Notes under the pieces: generated by a model | What the model was told of the DNA's origin: nothing | The model's input: only the letters and a program-made list of their open reading frames with translations | Database searches by the model: none | Assembly: GCF_000721075.1 (NCBI RefSeq) | Contig: NZ_JOEQ01000004.1 | Coordinates: 496,001 to 560,000 of the forward strand | Length of the DNA stretch: 64,000 nucleotides | Direction of reading: 5' to 3' | Source: Streptosporangium amethystogenes | GTDB taxonomy: Bacteria; Actinomycetota; Actinomycetes; Streptosporangiales; Streptosporangiaceae | Program-made: the position numbers and the translations under genes | Shown: positions 31,285 to 40,058 of the stretch, piece after piece | Numbering within the stretch: position 1 is the first letter of the stretch | Layout of the letters: each line of letters opens with the position of its first letter

Positions 31285-32472
31285 ATGAAGCTCTCCCTCT
31301 CTTCAGACGAGGCCCGTCGTATCATCCTCCGCGCTCAGGGGTTCCTCGGCGCGGAGTCCCGACGCGGCGGCGCCCCCGCGGCCCTGCGCCGCCTGGGCGC
31401 CGTCCAGCTCGACACGATCTCCGTGCTGGCCCGCTCCCACGAACTGGTCGCGTACGCCCGCCTCGGCGCCGTCGGCAGGCGGGAGGTCGAGCGGGCCTAC
31501 TGGGACGAGCCCGCCAGGGCCTTCGAGTACTGGTGTCATGCCGCCTGCGTCCTGCCGATCGACGACTGGCCGCTGTACGCCTTCAGGCGGAGGTATTTCC
31601 GGACCAGGAAGTTCCGCTGGCACGAGGTGCCCGACAGCGTCGACAAGGTGCTGCAGCGGGTCCGTGAGAGCGGTCCGATCACCACCGCCGACATCGGCGG
31701 AGCCAAGAAGGGCGGCCCGTGGTGGGACTGGTCCGACTCCAAGATCGCCATTGAGTGGCTGCTCGACACCGGCGAGGTCGTCTGCACCCGCAGGGTGGGC
31801 TGGCGCCGCGTCTACGACCTGGCCGAGCGCACGGTCCCCGGGCATCTGCTGGCCGAGGAGCCGTCCGACGCCGAGTGCATCACCCGGCTCGCCGGCATCG
31901 CCGGGCGCGCGCTCGGGGTGGCCACCCGCGCCGACCTCGTCGACTTCCTGCGCCTGAAGGCGCCCGAGGCACTGCTGCTCGACAGCTGCCTGCGCGACGG
32001 GTCCGCCGGGCTGGTCCCCGTCCGCGTCCCCGAGTGGCCCGAACGTGCCGCCGACGCCTGGGCCGATCCCGCCGCGCTGGAGACCGAGCCCAGGGGCCGG
32101 CACCGGACGACTCCGCTCTCCCCGTTCGACTCCCTCGTCTGGGATCGCGCGCGCACCGCCCGCGTGTTCGGTTTCAACCACCGCCTTGAGGCGTACGTTC
32201 CCAGGGAGAAGCGCGTCCACGGCTACTTCACGATGCCGGTCCTGGCCGGGGGTCGGCTGATCGGGCGCGTCGACCCCGCCCGTGAGGGCGCCACCCTGGT
32301 GGCCCGCCAGGTGAGCCTTGAACCCGGCGTCACACCCGGCAGAGGCGCGACCTCGCTGGCCGGGGCGCTCTGGGAGGCGGCGAGCTGGGTCGGCTGCGAT
32401 GCCGTCCGGGTCGAGCGGGTGGATCCCCTGCTGGCCGACCCCCTCCAGGACGCCCTGGGCCGGGCGCGCTGA
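31285..32472 (+). CDS. YcaQ/AlkX-family winged-helix protein (crosslink-repair DNA glycosylase-like)
   Basis: The 395-residue protein consists of repeated winged-helix domains of the HTH_42 family. The catalytic-type motif AVQLDTISVLARSHELV carries a Q-x-D in the place of the QxQ or QxD that is essential in E. coli YcaQ. Further hallmarks are LSPFDSLVWDR and FGFNHRLEAYVP. Family members remove alkylated bases and unhook interstrand crosslinks. Homologues are common in antibiotic-producing actinomycetes, where they can give self-protection. No such biosynthetic genes are near. The ATG is preceded by only CCCGGGGCGG. Assignment to the family is firm, activity is inferred. Confidence 0.87.
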   Translation: MKLSLSSDEARRIILRAQGFLGAESRRGGAPAALRRLGAVQLDTISVLARSHELVAYARLGAVGRREVERAYWDEPARAFEYWCHAACVLPIDDWPLYAFRRRYFRTRKFRWHEVPDSVDKVLQRVRESGPITTADIGGAKKGGPWWDWSDSKIAIEWLLDTGEVVCTRRVGWRRVYDLAERTVPGHLLAEEPSDAECITRLAGIAGRALGVATRADLVDFLRLKAPEALLLDSCLRDGSAGLVPVRVPEWPERAADAWADPAALETEPRGRHRTTPLSPFDSLVWDRARTARVFGFNHRLEAYVPREKRVHGYFTMPVLAGGRLIGRVDPAREGATLVARQVSLEPGVTPGRGATSLAGALWEAASWVGCDAVRVERVDPLLADPLQDALGRAR

Positions 32473-32594
32473 GCCGGGTGCGCTGAGCACGGGCGCACCT
32501 GGCCGATCTCGCCGAGCCGTGACGCCGGACCACGACGCTGGGCCGCCCAGGCGCCGTGAGGCCCCGGCCTCCGCGCCCGTACGGCGGCACGGGC

Positions 32595-32619
32595 GCGGTG
32601 ACCGTCCCGCGGTCACCGC
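32595..32619. terminator. Convergent hairpin terminator
   Basis: A ten-base perfect stem (GCGGTGACCG with CGGTCACCGC) closes a five-base loop. It lies between the YcaQ-like gene and the convergent response-regulator gene and can terminate both. The 160-base gap holds nothing else recognised. Confidence 0.75.
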
Positions 32620-32631
32620 ACCCGGGGCGGG

Positions 32632-33336
32632 TCAGGTGATCTCAAGCATCCGCTCGCGGACCGCGTAGACCACCGCCTCCATCCGGGAGTGGAGCTGAAG
32701 CTTGTCCAGGATGTTCCTGACGTGGTTCTTCACCGTGTTCTCGGAGATGAACAGCTGTTTGGCTATCTCGCGGTTGTTCATCCCCTTCGCGACCAGGCGG
32801 AGCACTTCCATCTCCCGGTCGGTCAGACGCGGGACGGGGAGCTGCGGGGGCCGCTCGGCCTCCTTGCGGCTCATGCTGGCGAACTCGCTGATGAGTTTGG
32901 CGGCCATCGCCGGATTGATCAGCGACTGTCCTTCGTGGACACCGCGTACGGCCTCCGGCACCTCGTCGAGCTGGACGTTCTTCAGCAGGTAGCCGGTGGC
33001 ACCCGCCTTGATCGCCTCGAAGAGATCTTCTTCCTCGTCACTCACGGTCAACATGATGATCCGCGTGCTCGGCACCGAGGCCTTGATCTCACGAGTGGCC
33101 TCGATACCGCTTCTTCGTGGCATCCGGACGTCCATGAGCATGACATCCGGAGTGAGGCGGTCGGCGAGCTCGACCGCCTCTTGCCCGTCGCTCGCCTCGC
33201 CGACAACCTCGATGTCCGTCTCCGCGGCCAGCGCCATCTCCAGGCTGCGGCGGATCAGCGCGTGATCGTCAACGATCAGCACGCGGATCGGTTCGCCGCG
33301 TCCGGTCGAGCTGGTCGCGTCGTCGGGTTCCGTCAC
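32632..33336 (-). CDS. LuxR/NarL-family response regulator without adjacent kinase
   Basis: The 234-residue regulator has the receiver acidic pair DD (residues 23-24), phosphoacceptor Asp69 in PDVMLMDVRMP, and Lys in GYLLKNVQ. Its LuxR output domain is LTDREMEVLRLVAKGMNN with ISENTVKNHVRNILDKLQL. There is no histidine kinase gene beside it, so its partner is elsewhere or it is an atypical regulator. It is 94 bases downstream of hpf on the same strand and could share its transcript. That arrangement is common in Actinobacteria, but I know of no assigned function. Confidence 0.9.
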   Translation of the reverse strand: MTEPDDATSSTGRGEPIRVLIVDDHALIRRSLEMALAAETDIEVVGEASDGQEAVELADRLTPDVMLMDVRMPRRSGIEATREIKASVPSTRIIMLTVSDEEEDLFEAIKAGATGYLLKNVQLDEVPEAVRGVHEGQSLINPAMAAKLISEFASMSRKEAERPPQLPVPRLTDREMEVLRLVAKGMNNREIAKQLFISENTVKNHVRNILDKLQLHSRMEAVVYAVRERMLEIT

Positions 33337-33430
33337 GCCTCCTCCTCGGGGGGCCAGAGCCGGTGGACCGCCATGATTACACGGGTTTCATGGTCCTCGG
33401 TTGGTCGGAGAGGATCTTTGAGCGCGTTCG

Positions 33431-34072
33431 TCAGGGCTCGACGAGCCGCAGCACGCCGTAGTTGTACCCCTGACGCAGGTATACGACGCTCGGCTGCCCG
33501 CTCTCCTTGTCACGGAACAGGTAGAAGTCGTGCCCCACCAATTCCATCTCCAGAAGTGCCTGGTCGATCGTGATGGGATCGGCCCTGTGGAACTTCTCCC
33601 TGACCATCAACGGCCCGTCCCCATCCATCTGGATCGGGATGATGGTCTTGTCCTCGGAAAGGTCGGTCTCGGCCTGTTCGGTGGGCGGCCCGGCCGGGGC
33701 GCTCTCGAACGTCTCCGCGAGCGCGGTGGCCGTCAGTTCGGCGACCGAGGGGGGACAGTGGTTGCCGTGGTGGATCTTTCTCCGGTCGGCGAGGCGCCGC
33801 AGCCGTCCTTCGAGCTTGCCGAGTGCGATGTCAAGGGCGGCGAAACGGTCGTCGGCCGAGGCCTCCGCCCGGACCGCTGGACCACGTGAATGAATGGTGA
33901 GCTCGACGCGCTCTCGCTGATCGACGATACGGGGATTACGTTCTTTGGACACCTCCACGTCAACGCGAATGAGCTTGTGGTCCAAACGCTCGATCCTGGC
34001 CAGCTTGGTGTTCACGTGGTCACGGAATCGGTCACTCACTCCGGTGTGCCGACCCTTGACGATGATCTCCAT
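33431..34072 (-). CDS. hpf: Ribosome hibernation-promoting factor, long form
   Basis: The 213-residue protein has the N-terminal S30AE/YfiA domain (start MEIIVKGRHTGVSDRF, residues 1-100), a linker, and the C-terminal dimerisation domain (about 150-213, with MDGDGPLMVREKFHRADPI and DFYLFRDKESGQPSVVYLR). Long Hpf dimers join two 70S ribosomes into inactive 100S particles in stationary phase. The ATG has GGGGG upstream. The 614-base upstream region probably contains its promoter, but no clear sigma motif was seen. Flanked by comF and the orphan regulator. Confidence 0.95.
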   Translation of the reverse strand: MEIIVKGRHTGVSDRFRDHVNTKLARIERLDHKLIRVDVEVSKERNPRIVDQRERVELTIHSRGPAVRAEASADDRFAALDIALGKLEGRLRRLADRRKIHHGNHCPPSVAELTATALAETFESAPAGPPTEQAETDLSEDKTIIPIQMDGDGPLMVREKFHRADPITIDQALLEMELVGHDFYLFRDKESGQPSVVYLRQGYNYGVLRLVEP

Positions 34073-34686
34073 GCACGGCCCCCCTTCGAATCTCGACGGT
34101 GGTACTGCGGCACCCGCTCGGCCGACCTGGTCTTCGTCCCCACATCCGCCTGCTGAGGGTTTCGCAGCTCTTTGCCACTACATGCCCTTCTCTTCTGGCG
34201 AGGAACATCTGGCTCCCCGGGAAGGCAGGACTTACCTCTAAGCCGCACCGTGATCGACCGACGAAAAGTCGTCTTACGTGGACCGTTTGGCCTGCGGCTG
34301 GCATCGGCTAGCCGTGCCGGCCTCCTGTCGGAGGTCGGTCCGGCGCAACCACGGACCCGAGCGGGTGCCATGGCTCAGACGCTATCCGCATCCCGGCCGA
34401 ATGTCAGCTTGGCGATCGGGTCAAGGATCACTTTGGGTGGTTCACAGCCTGGCGGCCGATCATCAAAGACCCTGTCCCCACGGGTGGGCGGCGCCGGAGG
34501 CGAGAGCCGCTCGCCACCGCTGAGCAGCCCAGAAGGCACGATCGAGACAGTGAGGTGTGGCCCCGGAGTGAGGTGGGGCGTCGAACCGCCCTTTACCCTC
34601 CGTCACGTTCGCCGGTTCGGACTCTCCGGCGTGTCGCGGGCCGGCCGGCCCGACGGAGGCGACCGGCCATCGGCTCCGCGAGCCCG
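34073..34686. other. 614-base gap upstream of hpf and downstream of comF
   Basis: No frame in this gap has family resemblance. The part nearest hpf (34073-34340) is the likely hpf promoter region. The part nearest comF (34593-34686) is a rearranged duplicate of comF sequence, described separately. Confidence 0.6.
34593..34686 (-). repeat. Internally deleted duplicate of the comF 3' region
   Basis: Bases 34593-34637 repeat 34687-34731 (the 3' end of comF) with one mismatch in 45. Bases 34635-34684 resemble 34987-35036 (interior of comF) with about six mismatches in 49. The copy therefore joins two comF segments that are 256 bases apart in the intact gene. The junction lies at a shared GTCGC, a microhomology suited to deletion. 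It is non-coding. Confidence 0.85.
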
Positions 34687-35391
34687 TTACCCTCCGTCTC
34701 GTTCGCCGGTTCGGACTCTCCGGCGTGTCGCCGCGACCGTGGCGGCGAAGGACGGCGTCACGCCGACCTCGCGCATCGCCCTCGCGGCCTCCGCGAGCGT
34801 CGCCCCGGTGGTGACGATGTCGTCGACCAGCACAACCGCCTCTGTGCCGCCCCAGGAGCGTGGCACAGGCGCGTTGCGGCCGACCGTGACAGAGAAGGCT
34901 GTGGACAGATTCGCAGCCCGCTGGAGCGAACTCAGCCCCGCCTGGTCGGCGACCCGCCGCCGCTGGGCGAGAACCCTCGCCACGGTCGCGGGCCAGCCGG
35001 CCTGACGGAGGCAACCGGCCGCCAGCTCCGCGAGCCTGGCCACCGGGTCGTGCCCGCGGCGCCGATGGGCCGGTCGGGCGCTGGGCACCGGCACGAGCAG
35101 CACCGGCCGCTCGCCGGCCGCCGTGGCGACGGCCAGGGCCAGGGCCCCGGCCAGGGGAGGCGCGAGGACCGTGCGGCCGCGCTCCTTGTAGGCGATGACC
35201 GCCCGCCGTACGGCGGGGGTGTACTCGGCCGCCGACCAGCACTCCGGCAGGCCCGGCGGGGCGGGGTCGGGCATCCGGCGCGCGGGCGTTCCGTGCAGCT
35301 CCGCCGCGCAGCGGGGACAGACGAGGGAGCCCGGCGCGTCGCATCCGGCGCAGCGGGGCGGCAGGATCAGGTCGAGCATGGCGGTCGTCAC
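34687..35391 (-). CDS. comF: ComF-family phosphoribosyltransferase
   Basis: The 234-residue protein has an N-terminal zinc ribbon (Cys14, Cys17, Cys25, Cys28) and a phosphoribosyltransferase domain with the PRPP motif VVLVDDIVTTGATL and QAGLSSLQRAANLSTAF. ComF proteins support DNA uptake in competent bacteria, but in Actinobacteria the gene is conserved without known competence, and its role is uncertain. The start is a GTG. An internal ATG four codons later, before LDLILPPRC, is equally good. It lies between hpf and lpqB as in mycobacteria. Its 3' end is duplicated downstream. Confidence 0.88.
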   Translation of the reverse strand: MTTAMLDLILPPRCAGCDAPGSLVCPRCAAELHGTPARRMPDPAPPGLPECWSAAEYTPAVRRAVIAYKERGRTVLAPPLAGALALAVATAAGERPVLLVPVPSARPAHRRRGHDPVARLAELAAGCLRQAGWPATVARVLAQRRRVADQAGLSSLQRAANLSTAFSVTVGRNAPVPRSWGGTEAVVLVDDIVTTGATLAEAARAMREVGVTPSFAATVAATRRRVRTGERDGG

Positions 35392-35496
35392 CAGCCCAAG
35401 ATGTCATGTCGCACCGACAAAAAGCCCAGCCCAGAGCACCGGCCTGGATCCCGCCCCCGCCATGGGAGGCCCGGGGCGGCCCGTGGTCGAGGCGGC

Positions 35497-37284
35497 TCAG
35501 CCCAGGGGGAAGGCCGGCGCGGACGGTCCGTTCTCGGTGAAGTCCGTCGAACCGGTCTCGTTCTTGACCAGTGGCTCCCACTTGGTGGAGGTCCAGTAGA
35601 GGACCTGCCGGTTGCCCTGGTCGTCCTTGGCCCCGGCCAGCAGGATGCTGTCCAGCGCGGTGATGCTCTCTATCCCTATCCGTGAGTCGAAGGCCAGGGG
35701 TTTCGGCTCCGCGGTGACCGACGCCTCCAGCAGCTCCGATTTGCCGGTGAGCGCGTAGAGGGTCTTGCCGTCCTTCCAGGCTATGTCCTCGATCGTCCGC
35801 TTGCCCTCACTGTCCACCACGGTCTGGAGGTTGGCGATGCGCGTGTTCTCCCGCTCACCGATGACGGTGCCGACGTGGACCTGTTCGCCCAGCCCGTCCT
35901 TGACGACCACCGCGACGTGCACGCCGTCCCGCGCGACCTTCAGCGACTTGACGTAGAGCGTCTCCAGGTCGGGGGCCGACACCCGGTAGCGGTGCTTGTT
36001 GTCGCCGTCGTGCCTGGTCACGATCGAGGTGTGGTCGTTGGGCCGGTCGACGGTCCAGAGCGTGTCGTAGCGGTCCCACGACGGCTGGATGAGGGACTCG
36101 CCGGTGGCCCACACCCGCCACTCGCCGCCCGCGGCGAGGGGCGCGACCGAGACGCTCTTGCCGTCCTGGGCGAGCGCCGCCACCTGCTGCACCGGCTGGC
36201 CGCTGATCGCCGGGCGGGTCAGCCCGCTCTTCTTCTGGCCGGCCCTGCCCGGCACCGGCCGCCCGACGTTCTCCTTGTCCAGCAGCCACAGGGCGCCATC
36301 GGCGAGATAGAACGAGGTGACGGTGTCGGGGGTCGTCCACGGGTCGAAGTTCGACTGCTCCTGGGCGTCGATCTGCAGCGGCGTGTCGGCGTAGTACGAC
36401 TCGCCGTTGACCTTGACCTCGAAGCCCCAGCCGCCCTTGGTGAGCGCGGTGAGCGTCGCGGCGAGCTGGGCCGACATCGGGTCGATCAGGTCGGGGTCCA
36501 CCCGCCTGGTGAGGTCGACGACGACCCGGTTGTTCTCGGTGGTGACGTCGATCAGCTCGGTGTCGGCGAGGGCGGAGCGCACCGAGCCCTTGAGGGAGCT
36601 GCTCGGTCCCCGAAGCAGCCGCTCCACGGTCGTCTTGGCGAAGTTGGCGGCCGGGTCGATCGGTACCCGCACCTGATCGACCACCAACCCCTTCCAGTGG
36701 GAGTCCAGGAAATAGAGATCCACGGGGAGGTAGCCGCGGGCGACGTCGGCCTCGGAGAGCAGGAGCCCGTCGGGGGCCGTGCTGATGCGCCACTCCCCGC
36801 CCGCCCCCTTGGCGAGCGTGAAGGGCTGGTTCAGCGGGCCGCCGCTCGGACGGTAACGGCCGTCCTGATCGATGGTGGCGGTCTTGGTGCCCTTGAGTGT
36901 GACCTGGGCATGCTCGTCCCCCTCCCGGAGCGGCGCGAACTTCTCATAGTCGCCCTGCCGGTAGACCGTGACGCCGCTGTGCGGGTTCCACTTGTTCGCG
37001 AAGTCACCGGTGAGGTACTGGCGGGCGACCTGGAAGTCGGGGTCGTCGGGGCTCGCCATCGCGGCGCGGAAGCCGGTGACGACCTCCTCCGGCGACCAGG
37101 CGGCCTTCGGCGGCATCGCGATGACCCGCGCGTACGGGTCGCCCAGCGGATTGCCCTTGCGCTCGTTGTCGACGGCGACGACGGACTTGCCGCCGGTGGG
37201 GATGACCGAGCAGGCCGATACTCCACAGACCAGGGTGACGGCCAGGATCGCCGTCCCCGCCCTCCGCGCGCTCTCAGTCGTCAT
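35497..37284 (-). CDS. lpqB: Lipoprotein LpqB with GerMN domain, MtrAB-associated
   Basis: The 595-residue lipoprotein has a signal peptide with lipobox VSAC (Cys25), an N-terminal region, a GerMN domain (about residues 190-330) and a C-terminal beta-propeller-like region. In mycobacteria and streptomycetes LpqB interacts with the extracytoplasmic part of MtrB and modulates its signalling. The start overlaps the end of mtrB by 11 bases, which fits translational coupling in an mtrA-mtrB-lpqB operon. The protein is attached to the outer face of the cytoplasmic membrane. Confidence 0.95.
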   Translation of the reverse strand: MTTESARRAGTAILAVTLVCGVSACSVIPTGGKSVVAVDNERKGNPLGDPYARVIAMPPKAAWSPEEVVTGFRAAMASPDDPDFQVARQYLTGDFANKWNPHSGVTVYRQGDYEKFAPLREGDEHAQVTLKGTKTATIDQDGRYRPSGGPLNQPFTLAKGAGGEWRISTAPDGLLLSEADVARGYLPVDLYFLDSHWKGLVVDQVRVPIDPAANFAKTTVERLLRGPSSSLKGSVRSALADTELIDVTTENNRVVVDLTRRVDPDLIDPMSAQLAATLTALTKGGWGFEVKVNGESYYADTPLQIDAQEQSNFDPWTTPDTVTSFYLADGALWLLDKENVGRPVPGRAGQKKSGLTRPAISGQPVQQVAALAQDGKSVSVAPLAAGGEWRVWATGESLIQPSWDRYDTLWTVDRPNDHTSIVTRHDGDNKHRYRVSAPDLETLYVKSLKVARDGVHVAVVVKDGLGEQVHVGTVIGERENTRIANLQTVVDSEGKRTIEDIAWKDGKTLYALTGKSELLEASVTAEPKPLAFDSRIGIESITALDSILLAGAKDDQGNRQVLYWTSTKWEPLVKNETGSTDFTENGPSAPAFPLG

Positions 37285-39013
37285 CGCGTCCCCCGTCGGC
37301 CACCGCGGGCGACAGCACCGGCGTCATGTGCCCGCGCCACGTGCGGCGCATCTCCACCTCCGGCGGTACCAGCGGCAGCGGCGAGCCCCGCAGGACCGCC
37401 CCTGCCACCCTGGGCAGCGAGAGCCGGAACTGCGACCCCTCCCCGTGCGAACCCCAGGCCTGCAGCCAGCCGCCGTGCAGGATGGCGTCCTCCCTGGAGA
37501 TCGCCAGGCCCAGACCCGTACCGCCGATCGTGCGCGCCCTGGACGGGTCGGCCCGCCAGAACCGGTCGAAGACCAGGCTCTCCTCACCGGGTTTCAACCC
37601 CACCCCGTGGTCGCGTACGGCCACCGCCACCGCGTCCCTGTCCGCGGCGACCGAGACGACGATGTCCCGGCCCTCGCCATGCTCTATCGCGTTGAACAGC
37701 AGGTTGCGCAGGATGCGCTCGACCCTGCGGCTGTCCATCTCCGCCATGCAGGGCTCGCCGGGCAGGCGCAGGTCGAAGCGGGTGGAGTGGCGCTCGGCCA
37801 GCGCCTCGGAGTCGGCGACGGCGCGCAGCACCACGTCCCTGACGTCCACCGAGTCGACGTCGAGGTCGGCCGCGCCCGCGTCGTAACGGCTGATCTCCAG
37901 GAGGTCGGCGAGCATCGCCTCGAACCGGTTGAGCTGGTTCTGCATCAGCTCGGCCGACCTGGCCGCCATCGGGTCGAAGTCCTCGCGGGCATCGTAGAGC
38001 AGGTCGGCGGCCATCCGCACGGTGGTCAGCGGGGTGCGAAGCTCGTGTGAGACGTCCGAGACGAACTGCCGCTGGACCTGGGAGAGCTCCTCCAACTGGT
38101 GGATCTTCAGTGCCAGGTTGGCGGCCATCTCGTTGAAGGAGGTGGCCAGGCGGGCCAGGTCGTCCTCCCCGCGGACCTTCAGACGCTCGTCCAGGCGCCC
38201 TGCGGCCAGCCGCTCGGCGGCCTGCCTGGCCAGCCGCACCGGCGTGACGACCTGGCGGGTGACCAGGGAGGAGATCGCGGCCAGCAGCAGCACGAGGCCG
38301 GCGCCGACAAGGATGATCATCTGCTGGACGGAGGCGAGCGTCTTCTCCTCCTTGTCCAGCGGGACGAGGTGGTAGATCTCATACGACGAGTCGAGCCTGG
38401 TCCCCCAGGTGTCGAGGCGGGTACCGATGATCATTCCGGGCACCGGCTGGTCGGGCTGCCCCTTGTAGTACAGCGGGGTGTACCAGGTGCTGTCCTCGCC
38501 CGCCTCCTTCTTGAACAGCTCGTCGCGCTGCCGGGCCGGGATGCTGACGGGGTCGATGTTCGTGGTGCCGTAGAACTCCCCCGACAGCCCCTCGTTACGG
38601 ATGATCACCGAGTAGCGGCTGGCGGACCCGGCCCGCCGCGCGAGCGCCTCGGTGGCCTGGCTGAGCGGGCTGCTTCCCCCCGGCTGGAGCGCCTGGCCCG
38701 ACTCGACGGGCTGCTTGGCGGCCTCGGCCGGTTGGTTGAGATAGCCGAGCACCGCGTTCCGGTCGGCCTGGGCCTCGCTCTTCGCCGCGCTCTCCCTGGT
38801 CTCCAGGGTGGTCCTGACGATCTGCTGCATGAGGAAGACGCCGAGCACGGCGACGACCACGATGGAGATGACCATCGTGCTGGTGACCACGCGCAGCTGG
38901 AGCGAGCGCCAGAAGACACGGCGCGCCCTCCCGGCCGCCCGCCGGGTACGACGCCGGGCACCCCGCAGCAACTGGCGCGGGGTGCGACGACGTTTCTTCG
39001 GTGCGGGAGGCAT
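37274..39013 (-). CDS. mtrB: MtrB sensor histidine kinase
   Basis: The 579-residue kinase has two membrane helices (about residues 35-60 and 230-255) around an extracytoplasmic sensor. HAMP follows, then HisKA with SDVSHELRTPLTTVRM (phosphoacceptor His), then HATPase with ILRNLLFNAIEHGEG, DHGVGL and GGTGLGLAIS. MtrB responds to envelope or osmotic state and cell division, and phosphorylates MtrA. The gene starts 25 bases after mtrA and overlaps lpqB. All three form the conserved actinobacterial block controlling wall homeostasis and, in sporulating genera, development. Confidence 0.96.
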   Translation of the reverse strand: MPPAPKKRRRTPRQLLRGARRRTRRAAGRARRVFWRSLQLRVVTSTMVISIVVVAVLGVFLMQQIVRTTLETRESAAKSEAQADRNAVLGYLNQPAEAAKQPVESGQALQPGGSSPLSQATEALARRAGSASRYSVIIRNEGLSGEFYGTTNIDPVSIPARQRDELFKKEAGEDSTWYTPLYYKGQPDQPVPGMIIGTRLDTWGTRLDSSYEIYHLVPLDKEEKTLASVQQMIILVGAGLVLLLAAISSLVTRQVVTPVRLARQAAERLAAGRLDERLKVRGEDDLARLATSFNEMAANLALKIHQLEELSQVQRQFVSDVSHELRTPLTTVRMAADLLYDAREDFDPMAARSAELMQNQLNRFEAMLADLLEISRYDAGAADLDVDSVDVRDVVLRAVADSEALAERHSTRFDLRLPGEPCMAEMDSRRVERILRNLLFNAIEHGEGRDIVVSVAADRDAVAVAVRDHGVGLKPGEESLVFDRFWRADPSRARTIGGTGLGLAISREDAILHGGWLQAWGSHGEGSQFRLSLPRVAGAVLRGSPLPLVPPEVEMRRTWRGHMTPVLSPAVADGGRDDD

Positions 39014-39037
39014 CTCGGGCTCCGGGGGGAGTATCGA

Positions 39038-39715
39038 CTAGGCCGGGCCGGCCTTGTAACCGACCCCCCGGACCGTCACGACGATCTCGGGATGCTCCGG
39101 GTCCTTCTCGATCTTCGCTCGCAGTCGCTGGACGTGCACGTTGACCAGGCGGGTGTCGGCCGCGTGGCGGTAGCCCCAGACCTGTTCGAGCAGGACCTCG
39201 CGGGTGAAGACCTGACGCGGCTTGCGGGCGAGGGCGACCAGCAGGTCGAACTCCAGCGGGGTGAGGTTTATGGTCTCCTCCTCCCGCTTGACCGAGTGCC
39301 CGGCGACGTCGATGGTGATGTCGCCGATCTGCAGGATCTCCGGCGTCGGCTCGTCGGTGCGGCGCAGCCTGGCTCGCACCCTGGCGACGAGTTCCTTGGG
39401 CTTGAAGGGCTTGACGATGTAGTCGTCGGCCCCGGACTCCAGGCCGAGCACCACATCGATGGTGTCGCTCTTGGCCGTCAGCATGACGATCGGCACCCCG
39501 GACTCGGCCCGGATCCGGCGGCAGACGTCGATCCCGTCGGCGCCGGGCAGCATCAGGTCGAGCAGTACAAGATCCGGCCGAGTGTCGCGGAACGCGTCGA
39601 GCGCCTTGTCACCATCGGAGACGAAGGAAGGTTCGAAACCCTCCCCGCGCAGCACGATACCGAGCATCTCGGCGAGAGCGGCGTCGTCGTCGACGACCAG
39701 CACGCGTCCTTTCAT
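39038..39715 (-). CDS. mtrA: MtrA response regulator
   Basis: The 225-residue OmpR-family regulator has phosphoacceptor Asp53 in DLVLLDLMLPGADG, acidic pair at residues 9-10, and switch Lys in DYIVKPFKPKELVAR. Its winged helix includes LTPLEFDLLVALARKPRQV and RLVNVHVQRLRAKIEKDP. Sequence is highly typical of MtrA. The start is an ATG just downstream of the 343-base divergent region. In mycobacteria MtrA controls ripA and dnaA, and in streptomycetes many development genes. Its targets here are unknown. Confidence 0.97.
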   Translation of the reverse strand: MKGRVLVVDDDAALAEMLGIVLRGEGFEPSFVSDGDKALDAFRDTRPDLVLLDLMLPGADGIDVCRRIRAESGVPIVMLTAKSDTIDVVLGLESGADDYIVKPFKPKELVARVRARLRRTDEPTPEILQIGDITIDVAGHSVKREEETINLTPLEFDLLVALARKPRQVFTREVLLEQVWGYRHAADTRLVNVHVQRLRAKIEKDPEHPEIVVTVRGVGYKAGPA

Positions 39716-40058
39716 GGCCCCTCATTCGGTTTACGCAGTTCGGGAGTTATTGGGATAAACCGCTCGGTCGTCGAAGATTACCCTTGTCCGTCAAGTAGAT
39801 GGCACCGGCCAACGACCAGCCTTCCGAATGACGAACTTTAGGCGTACACAACGCGAAGCGCGCAATGGTGCCCCCGCACGGTCACCACCGGTCCCGGCGA
39901 CTGCGAACGCCGGGCGGCGATGCCCACGGTCCCAGTCTGCGGTAAGCGACGGCGTCTCGGCCATCCCTCTGGCATCTCCGCCGCTCTTCGGGGAGATGAA
40001 ACGTCCGCGTGATCGCCCGATCATCACGAACGGTGTGACCACATGCCAGGATTGGGAT
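39716..40058. other. Divergent intergenic region before mtrA
   Basis: The 343-base gap separates mtrA from a divergent membrane-protein gene. It should hold both promoters, but no clear -35/-10 pair or family-level operator was recognised. A ten-codon ATG frame on the plus strand is not credible as a gene. Confidence 0.5.

Noticed and set aside
35497..37284. lpqB as a stand-alone beta-propeller gene unrelated to signalling
   Set aside because: The lipobox, GerMN region and overlap with mtrB identify it as LpqB.
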